Below are positions 55,280 through 64,000 of a DNA stretch of 64,000 nt, piece by piece; position 1 is the first letter of the stretch, and every line of letters starts with the position of its first letter. The DNA is from Anastrepha obliqua. Its lineage: Eukaryota > Arthropoda > Insecta > Diptera > Tephritidae. Below the pieces are notes generated by a model. That model saw only the letters and a program-made list of their open reading frames with translations, was not told where the DNA came from and did no database searches. The stretch covers positions 44,848,001-44,912,000 of the forward strand of contig NC_072893.1 in the NCBI RefSeq assembly GCF_027943255.1. Reading direction: 5' to 3'. The position numbers and the translations under genes are program-made.

Positions 55280-56594
55280 CTACTGTTGGCAAAAAGTAAG
55301 GTGAATTTGGCTGTAAAATGAAAAATCTTTATTTATTCTTGTAAATCAATTTTATCCCCTTCAAAATAATCGCCTCTCGATGAAATACACTTATGCCAAC
55401 GATTTTTCCAATCCCCGAAACATGCCAAATAGTCCATTTCCATTATAGCCATCAGCACCTTCTTCGATTCAGCTTTTATCTCCTCAATCGACTCGAAACG
55501 CGTTTCCCGGAGTGGTCTCTTGAGTTTTGGGAACAGCCAGAAGTCACACGGAGCCAAATCAGGCGAATACGGTGGTTGCGGAACGATATGCGTGGAATTT
55601 TTGGCGAAATGGTTACGAAGAACGAGTGCAGTGTGAGACGGTGCATTATCGTGGTGCAAAAACCAAGAGTTGTTGGCCCATAATTCTGGTCTTTTTAGAC
55701 GAATTGCTTCACGTAAACGACGCATAACACTCAAATAATATTCCTTATTAACAGTTTGGTCAGGTGGAAGGAATTCATAGTGCACCACACCACGAAAATC
55801 GAAAAAAACTGTCATCATGACCTTTATTTTTGAACGACTTTGACGTGCTCTTTTCGGTCTGGCCTCACCTTTAGCACGATATTCGCTTGATTGGTCGGTT
55901 GTTTCAGGGTCGTAAGCATAAATCCAAGTCTCATCTCCCGTAATGATGCATTTGAGCTTGTCCTGATAGTCTGAAAACAGTGTTTCACACACATCAACGC
56001 GACGACTTTTTTCCAAGAAATTGAGAGTTTTCGGTACCAAACGAGATTTGACTTTTCGTAGGCCCAAATGGTCTTTCAAAATGGTTTTCACAGATGGTTT
56101 TCAGATATTCCGATCATATCAGTAAGGTCTTTAACAGTCAACCGACGATTTTTGAGCACTAACTCCTTCACTTTATTGACGTGTTGGTCATCTGTTGACG
56201 TCGATGGTCGTCCGGAGCGCTCCAAGTCATCAACACGTTCTCTACCCTCTTTGAAGTCTTTGTACCACTTATAAAAATTTTTCTGCGACATGGTCGAATC
56301 ACCAAATGCGTTCTGCAACATGCTAAATGTTTCCGCAGCCGAAATTTCATTCCGCAAACAAAATTTGATGGCACTTCTCTGCTCAATCAAATCAGACATT
56401 GTAAAAATCGAAAAATGCACTCTTGGTCATTTGGTAAACACAAGCGTAAATATATTACTGATAATGACATTCACATGAAAGTTGGCCCAGATGTTATTAA
56501 CAGTGCTGCCAACTCATGAAAAAAATAACTAGAGCGAAATTTTAATCCCGCGAAGTTTGACAAATAAATTCACCTTACTTTTTGCCCACAGTAG
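55280..56594 (-). mobile_element. Complete D,D34D mariner nested in a rosa-type mariner
   Basis: Ends CTACTGTTGGCAAAAAGTAA plus GGTGAATTT (left) and the complement of AAATTCACC plus TTACTTTTTGCCCACAGTAG (right) match over 29 bp with one difference. TA flanks both ends (55278-55279, 56595-56596). Length is 1315 bp. It carries a full transposase region on minus with a single frameshift. Near-identical ends and few lesions suggest recent insertion. Confidence 0.96.
55333..56399 (-). pseudogene. Mariner transposase, single frameshift
   Basis: On minus, MSDLIEQRSAIKFCLRNEIS starts at 56397-56399 (an in-frame upstream ATG at 56420 is also possible). The helix-turn-helix domain includes KNFYKWYKDFKEGRERVDDL, the ERSGRPST linker and LTVKDLTDMIGIS, then a stop at 56088-56090. 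The next frame opens at once with KTILKDHLGLRKVKSRLVPK and runs 250 codons to 55333. First Asp in CIITGDETWIYAYD, second in FLHHDNAPSHTA, third in YSPDLAPCDFWLF; spacing 34. The C-terminus FGDWKNRWHKCISSRGDYFE is complete. The break around ENHL/VKTIL is a small indel. Subfamily not assigned. Confidence 0.94.
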
Positions 56595-57202
56595 TATGGG
56601 CTGGCGGCATCATTGGACCGAATTTTTTCCAAAATGAGGCCGGTCAGGCAGTTACTGTGAATAGTGTTCGCTATCGTGAGAGGAAAGCGAACTTTTTATG
56701 GCCCGAATTGTGGTTTCAACAGGACGGTGCCACTTGTCACACAGCTAACGAAACAATGGCTCTTTTGCACGAAAAATTTGATGGCCGAATAATCTCACGT
56801 CGCGGCGATGTCAATTGGCCGCCAAGACCACGTGATTTGACACCGTTGGACTTTTTTTTTTTTTTTTATTTGAAACAAAAAGGTGTACGTCGATAAGCCA
56901 GCAACAATTCAAGAGCTAAAGGATGAGATAATTCGGCACATTAACGGCATAGAACCTCAATTACGCTTCAGCATCATCGAAAATTAGGACCATCGGAGGG
57001 AGGTGTGCCACGGCGCGGCGGCAATCAACACCGGCCCTTGAAACTTAACCACCCTTTACAACAAACGCAAAATAAGATACTTCGTATTATATCAAAAGTA
57101 GAATGAGATATTCTAAATGATATTATCCATCGAGACCTTAAAGTAAGAACAGTTCATGAAGAAATACGCAACCACAGCTTAAGACACACAAATCGACTAC
57201 TA

Positions 57203-59109
57203 GAGTAGAATGGGGTAAGATAGGCCATTTTCTTTGGAGAGCTCTTGCTACGGTGTTTTTGCATTGATTTTGAAAAATAAGCAAAATTTTGGAAGGTTAT
57301 TTATCTGCTAACATTTTGGTTATACTGTCTTATGTTTGGCTAAATATTTTGGAAGCTGCATTCAATAAGACAAAGGTACTTTTTTTCGATATTTTCAAAA
57401 TCGGGGGGCACGATAGGTCACATATGTGAGGGGAAAAGAACAATGTACATGGCTTGGAAATTAACGTTTTAACTTTTATTTATAGAGTATGAACACTGCA
57501 CATGTTATAAAAGTTAGGAATTTTTCTTTAATTCATTTTTCTTCCCTTCTTTGGTCAATTTTTGGCGTTTTTGTATGAGCTTCTGCCTCTTTGCAGCCTC
57601 TCTTTTTTTTTCTTTCGGCGGCAAATTGTTTTTTTGCTTCCGCGTCCGATTTCTTCTGAGCTGCAGCTGCTTGCTCAGCGCGTAATGACTCTAGCATCAC
57701 TGCGTCTGTGAGAAGTGCAGCTTTACGTCGCTTCCGGCCTCGATTTGATGGTTTGCGCAGTGGAGCTTTAGGAAACGGCCGAATGTCCTCAATTGGAATT
57801 AATAGGTCGAGATTCGATCGATCTGGCTCTTGATCGGCATTCGATAAAACAGGCTCTTCATGGGCATTCGATGGACCAGTCTCTTGATGAGCAATCGATG
57901 GACCAGCCTCTTGATCTGGTTCGTCCTCGTACGGACGATCAGTTACGAATGCTGGCGTGAAATCATCTTCCGAAAAAATGTCGCGATTAAATGGCCAAAT
58001 GCCAGTTGATCTGAATCCAGCGCTGATATTCATGTTGGAAGCACCTTTCAACAAGGGTTCAGCTGCCAGTTCAGCTATTCGGTCGATGGTAATAGGAATG
58101 CCGGAATGATTTAACATCCACGCCTTGCAGGAATGGTCAAAACAAGTTTTGAGCGGCCCAAATACTCCTCTATCGAAAGGCTGCAAACGATGGCTGGTGT
58201 GCGGAGGTAGAGTTAATACTTCAATATTATTATTCTTACAAAAGTCTAATCCAGCAATTGTCATGTGAGATTCGTGGTAATCCATGATGAGCAAAGTTTT
58301 TTCAGTACTGGATCGAATCGCATAGTTTTTGAAGTGCTTCAGCCATTCCAAGAATGTGTGGTTGGTCTGCCATCCCGAGCCGATTGCTACTTCTCTTGCA
58401 TTCGCAGTGCCGTGCAGTAAAAACTTGTCCTGGAATTTTGCCCGTGGATAAATGAAGAAAGGCGGGATTCGATTACCTGCAGCTGACACCGCGAGTGTCA
58501 TCGTCACATTCGTACCGCGTTCACCAGAACTTATTGCGCCGACACATCTGGTACCTTTAGACGCCACAAAAAATTTGGATTGTGGACAGTGGACAGACCT
58601 TCTCGGACTGCCGCGATTGCGTTTTTTACGTCTTCTTCACTTCGTTTCGGCGCACCATTTTGCTGCAAAAACAATTAAAATTTATTTTATTCAATTAAAA
58701 GTAGTGACCTATAATGCCCCCAGACGGCTGACCTATAGTGCCCCCAAGCACATGTTTTATGTTAGTGCCGATATTTTTTTTAAAAACAAAAGTATCAAAA
58801 AACTAACACATTATACGTGTTCAGTATTATTTTCTACGTAAAATAAAACTCACCTGACAAATATTTACATACATTAAATGCACTGCACCGTAGAATAAAA
58901 AAATGCTATGTCGGAGAAAAGCTCACAAAAACCTAAACGACGCCAGAACTAGGATAACTAATCAATGGTGACGGCCAAAATGACAGTCGCGAACGTTGTT
59001 CCCCACCACGTATTCAATTCACATAAGACGAGTGGCCTCTGCAAAAACAGTGCGACGAAAACCCCACCTACCTATTGTGCCCCCGTACCTATCTTACCCC
59101 ATTCTACTC
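57203..59109 (-). mobile_element. Pogo/Tigger-type DNA transposon
   Basis: Inverted ends GAGTAGAATGGGGTAAGATA (left, 57203) and the complement of TATCTTACCCCATTCTACTC (right, ending 59109) are identical over 20 bp and continue GG. TA flanks each side (57201-57202, 59110-59111). The 1907-bp element holds one long minus-strand transposase frame. The identical ends argue for recent activity, but the transposase lacks its N-terminal part. Confidence 0.93.
57533..58670 (-). pseudogene. Pogo/Tigger-like (DDE_1) transposase, N-terminally deleted
   Basis: A 344-codon open minus frame starting near 58567 (no ATG there): KGTRCVGAISSGERGTNVTM, IPPFFIYPRAKFQDKF, LLIMDYHESHMTIAG (second catalytic Asp), LTLPPHTSHRLQPFDRGVFG (third Asp, 35 residues between), NISAGFRSTGIWPFNRDIFS, imperfect 10-12 residue repeats (HQETGPSNA, HEEPVLSNA), and a basic tail SNRGRKRRKAALLTD ending at 57533. 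The DETG block with the first Asp is missing. In another frame upstream, GAPKRSEEDVKNAIAAVREG (58590-58670) is the family's N-terminal start, joined by a deletion. TTGTTTTTGCAG just before it resembles a 3' splice site. Confidence 0.88.
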
Positions 59110-59190
59110 TACATAGAACATTCTAACAAGGAAATTCGGCAACTTCCATTAAAAGAGGAAACCGAGACGAGGAGACTTAAGCGCAAATGA

Positions 59191-60620
59191 CCGACTGACC
59201 TGTAGATTTAAATGGTGTCACAATTTTACGAATAAGAATGAAGAAATATATAATATAACTAAATGACGAGTTCATTTTTTAAATCAATGTATATAGTGGT
59301 ATTGGCTTCTAAATACTGTTGAAACCCAAAAAGAAAGAAAAATTGTTGAAAAATAGAAAGGGTACAAAAAAAATAAACTATTATTCCTATATTTTTTATA
59401 AAAAAAAATAGATGAAAACAGACGAAACTTTGCAATATTTCATACTGTTGTGAACACAGCTGTATGCGCACAATTAATTTTTTTTTTTAATCAAAAAAAG
59501 GAAAAAACGACCCAAGTTTGTAGGGAATTACTCATATGTAAGTGCGTATATAAATGTATGTGTAAATGTGTATGTTTATATGTCTATTTGTATTCACTTT
59601 GACAACGCTGCTGCTGTGCACGTAATGTCGCATATTCTGCTCGTCATTTGCATGTGCGGCCTTATCTAATTTCATACAAATACACACACGTACTGTAACT
59701 CACACAAATAACTGGTATTTACACCGACTGCTAATATGAGATACTCTGTATGGATGTGTGTGCTCGTATATTCGAAAGATAAACAATTGTCTATGCGTGC
59801 GCTCGCTCCCCAAGCAGCTAACTTAGTTTGCATTCTTTTATTTAAGAATAAATAGATTCCTTGTCTACTTTGTTATCCTGCCTTCTCACTTACTTACTTA
59901 CTTACTCTGTACATTCATTTTAAATAAAATACATTTTTTTTACCCATTGCCAGTTTACCTCATTTACAGCAATCACACAGAAATGAATGAGTGAATGAAT
60001 GCTGCCTGAGTTGTTTTGTTCTCCTCAATCCAAATTGCATTTATCACCTTCAGTAAATTTACATTTTCCGTTAAGTGTTGGTGTAATTTAGCCACTTCCC
60101 AACAATTGCTATCCGCTCGGGTATATTATTTCTTTTGCTAGCATTTGCTAATTTTTTTTTTTTTGCTGTCTCTTTGCCTTTCTTTGCATCGACTCACTCG
60201 TCATTGTTTTGACTCCTGTTTTCCTTTCATTTACTCCATTTACTTTTCGCTCATTCCAATTTCCACTTCAAGTACCTTCCTTTGTATTTCATTGGCATTG
60301 TACGCATTTTTTCAGCTTTCAATACCAATTCCCAATTGGAAACACTGAATACGATTAGATTTCGTCACGCAAGTGTGACTTGGTTTTCTTGTTTTTGGGT
60401 TTTGCTTTCTCCTGGTGAACAACAGATGAAAATCTTTTAAATGACATTGAAATGACTGAAATTCTGTTTTTATATCGTTTGAGAAACACTTTTCACTTTC
60501 TTACCAATAACTATTCGAACATATTTTTCACTCAGTATGTACAGATGCAGAGCGAGGTGGGTGTTTGTGCAAAACGTTTTTCGCTGTTCGAGGAACATTT
60601 TCAAAAATTAAATTATCGAA
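59191..60620. other. No gene recognised
   Basis: AT-rich with CTTACTTACTTACTTACT near 59888-59905, T-runs and TTTCTTTGC/TTTCCTTTC pyrimidine stretches at 60150-60250. No coding or RNA feature supported. Probably host non-coding DNA. Confidence 0.5.
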
Positions 60621-60624
60621 TATA

Positions 60625-61877
60625 CAAGGTGAAGTCCAAAATAAACAAAACTGAGATAAAATAGAAACAAAAGGAGCTTTGTTCTGATTACTTCGAGTTT
60701 ATTTATTCAAAATAGTTCCCTCTGGCATTGATACACTGTTTTGCGCGATCTAAAAGCTTTTCGAAAGAGTGTTTCAGGTCATTGACCGGAATGTCTTTCA
60801 TGACGTCGATACAAGCCTTTGGTTGGCCTCTACGGACGCAAAACGTTTTCCTTTCATGGCCAAGTGTAATTTTCCGAATAGGTAGAAGTCACAGGGAGCC
60901 ACATCAGGCGAATATGGTGAGTGATTGATGGTTAAAGTTCGATTTCTAGTCAAAAAATAAGTCACAAAAGTGGATCGATGAGATGGTGCATTATCATGCA
61001 ATAAGCGTCAGCTTTCTTCTTCGCAGTATTCTGGGCAAATTCGACAATGTGATATAACAAATGCTTCAAAACTCCAAGATTGAAAATTGCATTGACAATT
61101 TGGCTCGATGGCATGAACTCCTTGTGGACAATTCCCTTGGAAACGTAAAACCAAATGAGCATCGATTTGATTTTTGTCTTCTCCAAACGCGACTTTTTGG
61201 TCGGTGGCTCGTCTGGGGCCTTCCATTCGGCACTTTGACTTCTTTGTCTTTGTTTCAGGTTCATGTTGAAAACACCACGTTTTATCACCAGTTACAATGT
61301 TCTAAAGAAAGTTCTCATCTTTTCTCGCCTCTTTAATGAGGTCTTTCGAATGTTGAATTCTGAGCAACGTGCACCGACTTTGCGTAAGCCCAAATGATCA
61401 GTTAAAATGCGATAAATCGATGTTTTGGAGATTTTAAATTCGATTCCATGAATTTCAACGATGATTTCGGTTCACTTTGATAAATTTACGAAAAATTTTG
61501 ATGGAGTTTTCGGTGGTTACTGATTTTGGGCGAGCCGTATGTTCATTGTCATTTATGCCCTCACAAGCATCCTTGAAATGTTTAAATTACTCATGAACTT
61601 TAGTACGAGGTAGACAATCATCGCCATAAACTTTTTTCATCAATTCAAATGTTTAACTGATTTTAAAACACAATTTGATATTAGCTCTTTGTTCGGAACT
61701 CATTTTTGTGCCGATGACACAAACATACTGACACTTTAGAAGCAATAACTTCGCTTCCACTGAACCGAATGTCTCTAAGCTTTAACTGGAAATCAGCTAG
61801 GGATATAACTTCCAACGAATTAAGTCATTAAAATATGGCGCCATCAAAAATATTTTTATGAGTTCGTTTGACTTGAT
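60625..61877 (-). mobile_element. D,D34D mariner, decayed
   Basis: Left end CAAGGTGAAGTCCAAAATAA beside TA (60623-60624). The right end is probably the related GTTCGTTTGACTTGAT near 61877, a weak match. The minus transposase runs from MSSEQRANIKLCFKI (61703) through GINDNEHTARP, NIVTGDKTWCFQHEPET (first Asp), SKGIVHKEFMPSSQIVNAIF, MHDNAPSHRS (second Asp) and YSPDVAPCDFYLF (third Asp, 34 between). The end is at about 60730-60800. At least six stops or frameshifts. It abuts another mariner on the right. Confidence 0.8.
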
Positions 61878-62697
61878 CCATTCATTGAGCTTGTCTGCGA
61901 TGCTCTCGCTAGAAGTAAACCGCTCTCCAATAGGGGCTGACTGCATTGATCGGACTAGATTGTAATCCGAATGTCTGGGGAATTTGGCGGGTGGGCGAGA
62001 TTTCCCAATTCACTCCCTCTACATATTTTTGGACCGATTTAGCAACGTGTGGCCTGGCGTTGTCATGCAGCAAAATCAGTTTGCCATTCCTAACATCCCA
62101 TTCCGGCCACTTTTCTTTGAGAGCTCGATTCAAACGCATTAGCTGCAGTCGGTAACAATCACCAGTGATGGTTTCAGATGGCTTAAGAAGTTCATAATAG
62201 ATGACACCCTTCTGATCCCACCAGATCCAAAACATAACCTTTGAAAGATGAATTTTTTTTTTCGCGGTCATTGGACCTGGTTCACCTGGCAGACACCAAC
62301 TTTTTCGACGCTTAGGGATATAACACCCATTTTTCATCGGCAGTGACGATGCGCTGGAGAAAATCTTTTTTTGACTGCCGTTCAAGAAGCATCTTACACG
62401 TCACCAAACGACTCTCGATAACCCACTCCTTCAATTGATACGGCACCCACTTATCTGCTTTCTGGACGATTTAAATCGCGTGCTAACATTTATTGACAGT
62501 TGATCTGTCAACATCCAACTACTTGGACATTTCAGCAAGGGTTCGATATGAGTCTTCATCCAATAATTGCTGTGGTTGAGTATCTTAGAATTTTTTCGGT
62601 GCACCTACGCGATCTTTATCACTCTCGTTGAAATTGCCACTTTGGCGAAACCACTCTTTACAAGCTGTATTTGATGTACCGTGATTACCGTAAGTAT
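61878..62697 (-). pseudogene. D,D34D mariner transposase, truncated both sides
   Basis: On minus from about 62690: TACKEWFRQSGNFNESDKDR (helix-turn-helix end), LAEMSK-stop-LDVDRSTVNK, KADKWVPYQLKEWVIESRLV, FLQRIVTADEKWVLY (TADEK, where other copies read TGDEK; the first Asp is kept), KVMFWIWWDQKGVIYYELLK, LILLHDNARPHVAKS (second Asp), then in another frame SDYNLVRSMQSAPIGERFTS (third Asp kept, preceding PDLAP partly lost) and KLNEWI. It stops at 61878 where the neighbouring mariner begins, so the last ~40 codons are missing. No terminal repeats seen. Confidence 0.8.
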
Positions 62698-62810
62698 TAG
62701 GCCGGGTCGATTTGTGGGGAGGCAAAACAATCGCCCAATGCTCTGTGAAAATCATATTCTAGGGATCAAAATAAGAAACTTTGCCGAAGGAACCATACCT
62801 CTAAAACGAA
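62698..62810. repeat. Possible interspersed repeat fragment
   Basis: TTAGGCCGGGTCGATTTGTG through CATACCTCTAAAACGAATTC has a composition unlike its neighbours and sharp edges: a mariner fragment on the left and an RTE-like piece on the right. I associate the GGCCGGGTCGATTT wording with a repeated insect element, but this is memory, not a match I can show. Confidence 0.3.
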
Positions 62811-62814
62811 TTCA

Positions 62815-63020
62815 GGCGAATATCGCAGACGATGGAACGATGAGCTGTATGAGCTTGACGACGACATAGAGATAGCGCAGCGAATAAAGATCCAGCGGCC
62901 CAGCCCGTGTAGGTCACGTCGTCCGAATGGATACAAACGCACCGGCTCTGAAAGTATTCGATGTGGTACAAGCTGGTGGTGGTAGAGGAAGACCTCCTAT
63001 GCGTTGGAAAGATTATTTTA
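62815..63020 (+). pseudogene. RTE-like C-terminal fragment
   Basis: Plus strand: GEYRRRWNDELYELDDDIEI with AQRIKIQR, then in shifted frames VVRMDTNAPALKVFDVVQAG and GGRGRPPMRWKD, ending at about 63015 where A/T-rich sequence takes over. It is the same C-terminal block as 51.23-51.55 kb (minus) and 4.5 kb. Confidence 0.75.
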
Positions 63021-64000
63021 AATTTGATATTAATTTTCTGTAAAATTTTTTATATAAATTTTTTTTAATTTTTGCTTAATTTTTTTTTGTTTTATTATAT
63101 GTGAATTTTTTACTTTGTTTGGTTTTAAATTTCATATTTAAATATATTTTTTTATAAAATCTTTTATTTAAAATTTTTAAAAATGTTGGGTTATATTTTT
63201 TTTCATTATATATATTACAATTGCAGAAGCTGTGGGGATCGTGCAGAGAAAGAGGCTTTCTCTGCAAATGTCCGGCTCTGGCGGCTAGGCGCTTGAGACT
63301 CCTTAGCGTGCCCTTTGGCGATGACTTGAAGAAATTCTCCAGCCCAGATCCCTTTTCTCTCCTCCACTACATCAGCAGCACTGAATGGCTGTAGAAGGTT
63401 TTCTCTTCCCAAAAATTTTTTTTTGCAGGTAATGGTCCACATTATGGTATCAAAACGGCACGTAAGTGTTAGGCTGAAGTGTGCCTGGGGTACTCTTGCC
63501 ATTTTATCTACCTACCTACCACACAATATGTAAAATATTTTTGTATATTTGTTTATTATGTATACCTTTTTGTCAATTTGTCATTGTTGTTTTATTTTAA
63601 CATTTTAATTCAGTTTTAATTTTTAATTAAATTTTGTAGTTACATTTGTTTTTGAATTTTTTTCTCGATTTATGTAATTTTTTGGTGTTACTCCATTTTA
63701 TTTTACTTCATTTGTTTTCGTGTACTTCTTTTGATTTTTCCATTTAAAAGTTTTAAGTTTAAATTTAATTATTTTTAAGTCTTTTAATAAATTTTTTTAA
63801 AATGTCTCGTTATACAATATATTTTGGTTTTATTACATGTATCGTTGCTTTTGTATTTTTAACTCTATTCTATTAGATTTATTTATTTTAATTCTTTTTC
63901 TAAATTTTAAAATTAAATACATTTTTTTTTAAATTGGTTAGCTAAATTTTTGAATTAAACCGCTTTGTTTTATTATATGTAAACTTTAATATTTCTTACT
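63021..64000. other. AT-rich end of window; unassigned 95-codon frame
   Basis: Very AT-rich except 63220-63500, which holds a 95-codon minus frame (63502-63215; MARVPQAHFSLTLTCRFD, later LLQPFSAADVVEERKGIWAG). Its base composition is clearly less AT-rich than the flanks, as for a transposon piece or exon, but I recognise no family. From 63510 to the end only T/A-rich sequence is seen. Confidence 0.35.

Larger units (their letters stand above)
54939..57056 (+). mobile_element. Rosa-type mariner (AAGGGTGGTTAA family) split by a second mariner
   Basis: Left part 54939-55279: damaged left end (CAAATTTCAAGAGCC), ATG at 55050 opening MERYTIEQR, a deletion joining straight to a SMVRMVAGN/RRQWSEWWQEMATV stretch, first-Asp block ILSDDAHFH, and KPMHPQRVTVWCSL. 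Right part 56595-57056: WAGGIIGPNFF, AVTVNSVRYRER, FQQDGATCHTANETMALLHE (second Asp), LTPLDFFFFF (third Asp, then a T-run frameshift), and the right end CTTAACCACCCTT followed by TA. The two parts join exactly across the TA duplication of the inserted element (TTTA/TGGGC). Confidence 0.88.
57059..59190 (+). pseudogene. Jockey-type C-terminal fragment interrupted by a pogo/Tigger element
   Basis: Before the Tigger element: QQTQNKILRIISKVE then stop for Trp, DILNDIIHRDLKVRTVHEEI and RNHSLRHTNRLL (57062-57202). After it: EHSNKEIRQLPLKEETETRR and LKRK then stop (59117-59190). This reads as one jockey ORF2 ending (HxNxxIxxL...RRLKRxxPxDL). The Tigger element lies between with a TA duplication. A possible earlier part of the same ORF (SKIGYGLQ, like the PIWTYGxQLW motif) is at 54920-54950, just left of the rosa-type mariner, so both transposons may have landed in this one jockey copy. 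Confidence 0.65.

Noticed and set aside
1..64000. A new multi-gene biological system (defence, biosynthesis, symbiont cluster)
   Set aside because: No run of intact, co-oriented genes exists anywhere in the window; all strong coding signals are transposon-derived.

Overview
The window looks like non-coding, transposon-filled chromosome of a higher dipteran, most likely a true fruit fly (Tephritidae). The reasons are the AT-rich background with dipteran-style CA/GT/ATAC microsatellites, many mariner relatives with a D,D41D catalytic spacing (the type first described as 'rosa' in Ceratitis), a tRNA-headed SINE found in several copies, and jockey/R1/RTE-like retrotransposon remains. I find no convincing host protein-coding gene. 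Nearly every recognisable reading frame is a transposase, reverse transcriptase or helper-domain remnant. The one host-type RNA gene is a U6-like snRNA at 54.67 kb. The organism call is inference from repeat content, not from a marker gene.

Layout. 0-1.3 kb: (AACAT)n tract, a 120-129 bp tandem repeat and an 18-bp minisatellite. 1.9-3.4 kb: remains of R1/LOA-like retrotransposons (minus). 4.47-4.72 kb: C-terminal piece of an RTE-like element. 6-8 kb: ~120-bp repeats interrupted by a rosa-type mariner. 9.8-11.1 kb: eroded AT-rich satellite. 11.8 kb: Tc1-like fragment. 12.4-13.7 kb: D,D34D mariner. 14.8-16.1 kb: Helentron-like element with an internal SINE. 16.7-17.4 kb: TTAA-flanked inverted-repeat element. 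19.6-24.2 kb: D,D34D mariner, D,D37D (maT-like) element, rosa-type mariner. 24.2-27.3 kb: two retrotransposon fragments, one split by a mariner. 28.8-32.4 kb: mariner, R1/I-like pieces, rosa-type mariner. 34.3-35.6 kb: the best-preserved rosa-type mariner. 35.6-37.8 kb: patchwork of jockey, mariner, R1-like and RTE-like pieces. 39.5-42.4 kb: RTE-like piece, rosa-type mariner, SINE. 43.4-47.0 kb: possible TTAA element, jockey-like RT, mariner N-terminus, RTE derivative. 48.8-49.3 kb: rosa-type mariner containing a dead-on-arrival jockey. 49.6-53.7 kb: RTE-like pieces, SINE, second Helentron-like element with an internal SINE. 54.67 kb: U6. 54.8-59.2 kb: multi-level transposon nest. 60.6-62.7 kb: two abutting mariners. 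62.7-64 kb: repeat fragment, RTE-like piece, AT-rich sequence.

The most interesting items are (i) two elements at 14.84-16.11 and 52.39-53.69 kb that both join a short basic N-terminus to the end of an endonuclease domain, have inverted subterminal repeats and a 3' hairpin, and each hold the same two-headed SINE in opposite orientation; (ii) the two-headed SINE itself; (iii) the 54.8-59.2 kb nest, whose insertion order can be read from TA duplications; and (iv) at least eight rosa-type mariners carrying about five different terminal repeats. I do not see a new gene system such as a defence or biosynthetic locus. All family assignments rest on motifs read by eye and on remembered family patterns, with no database search.
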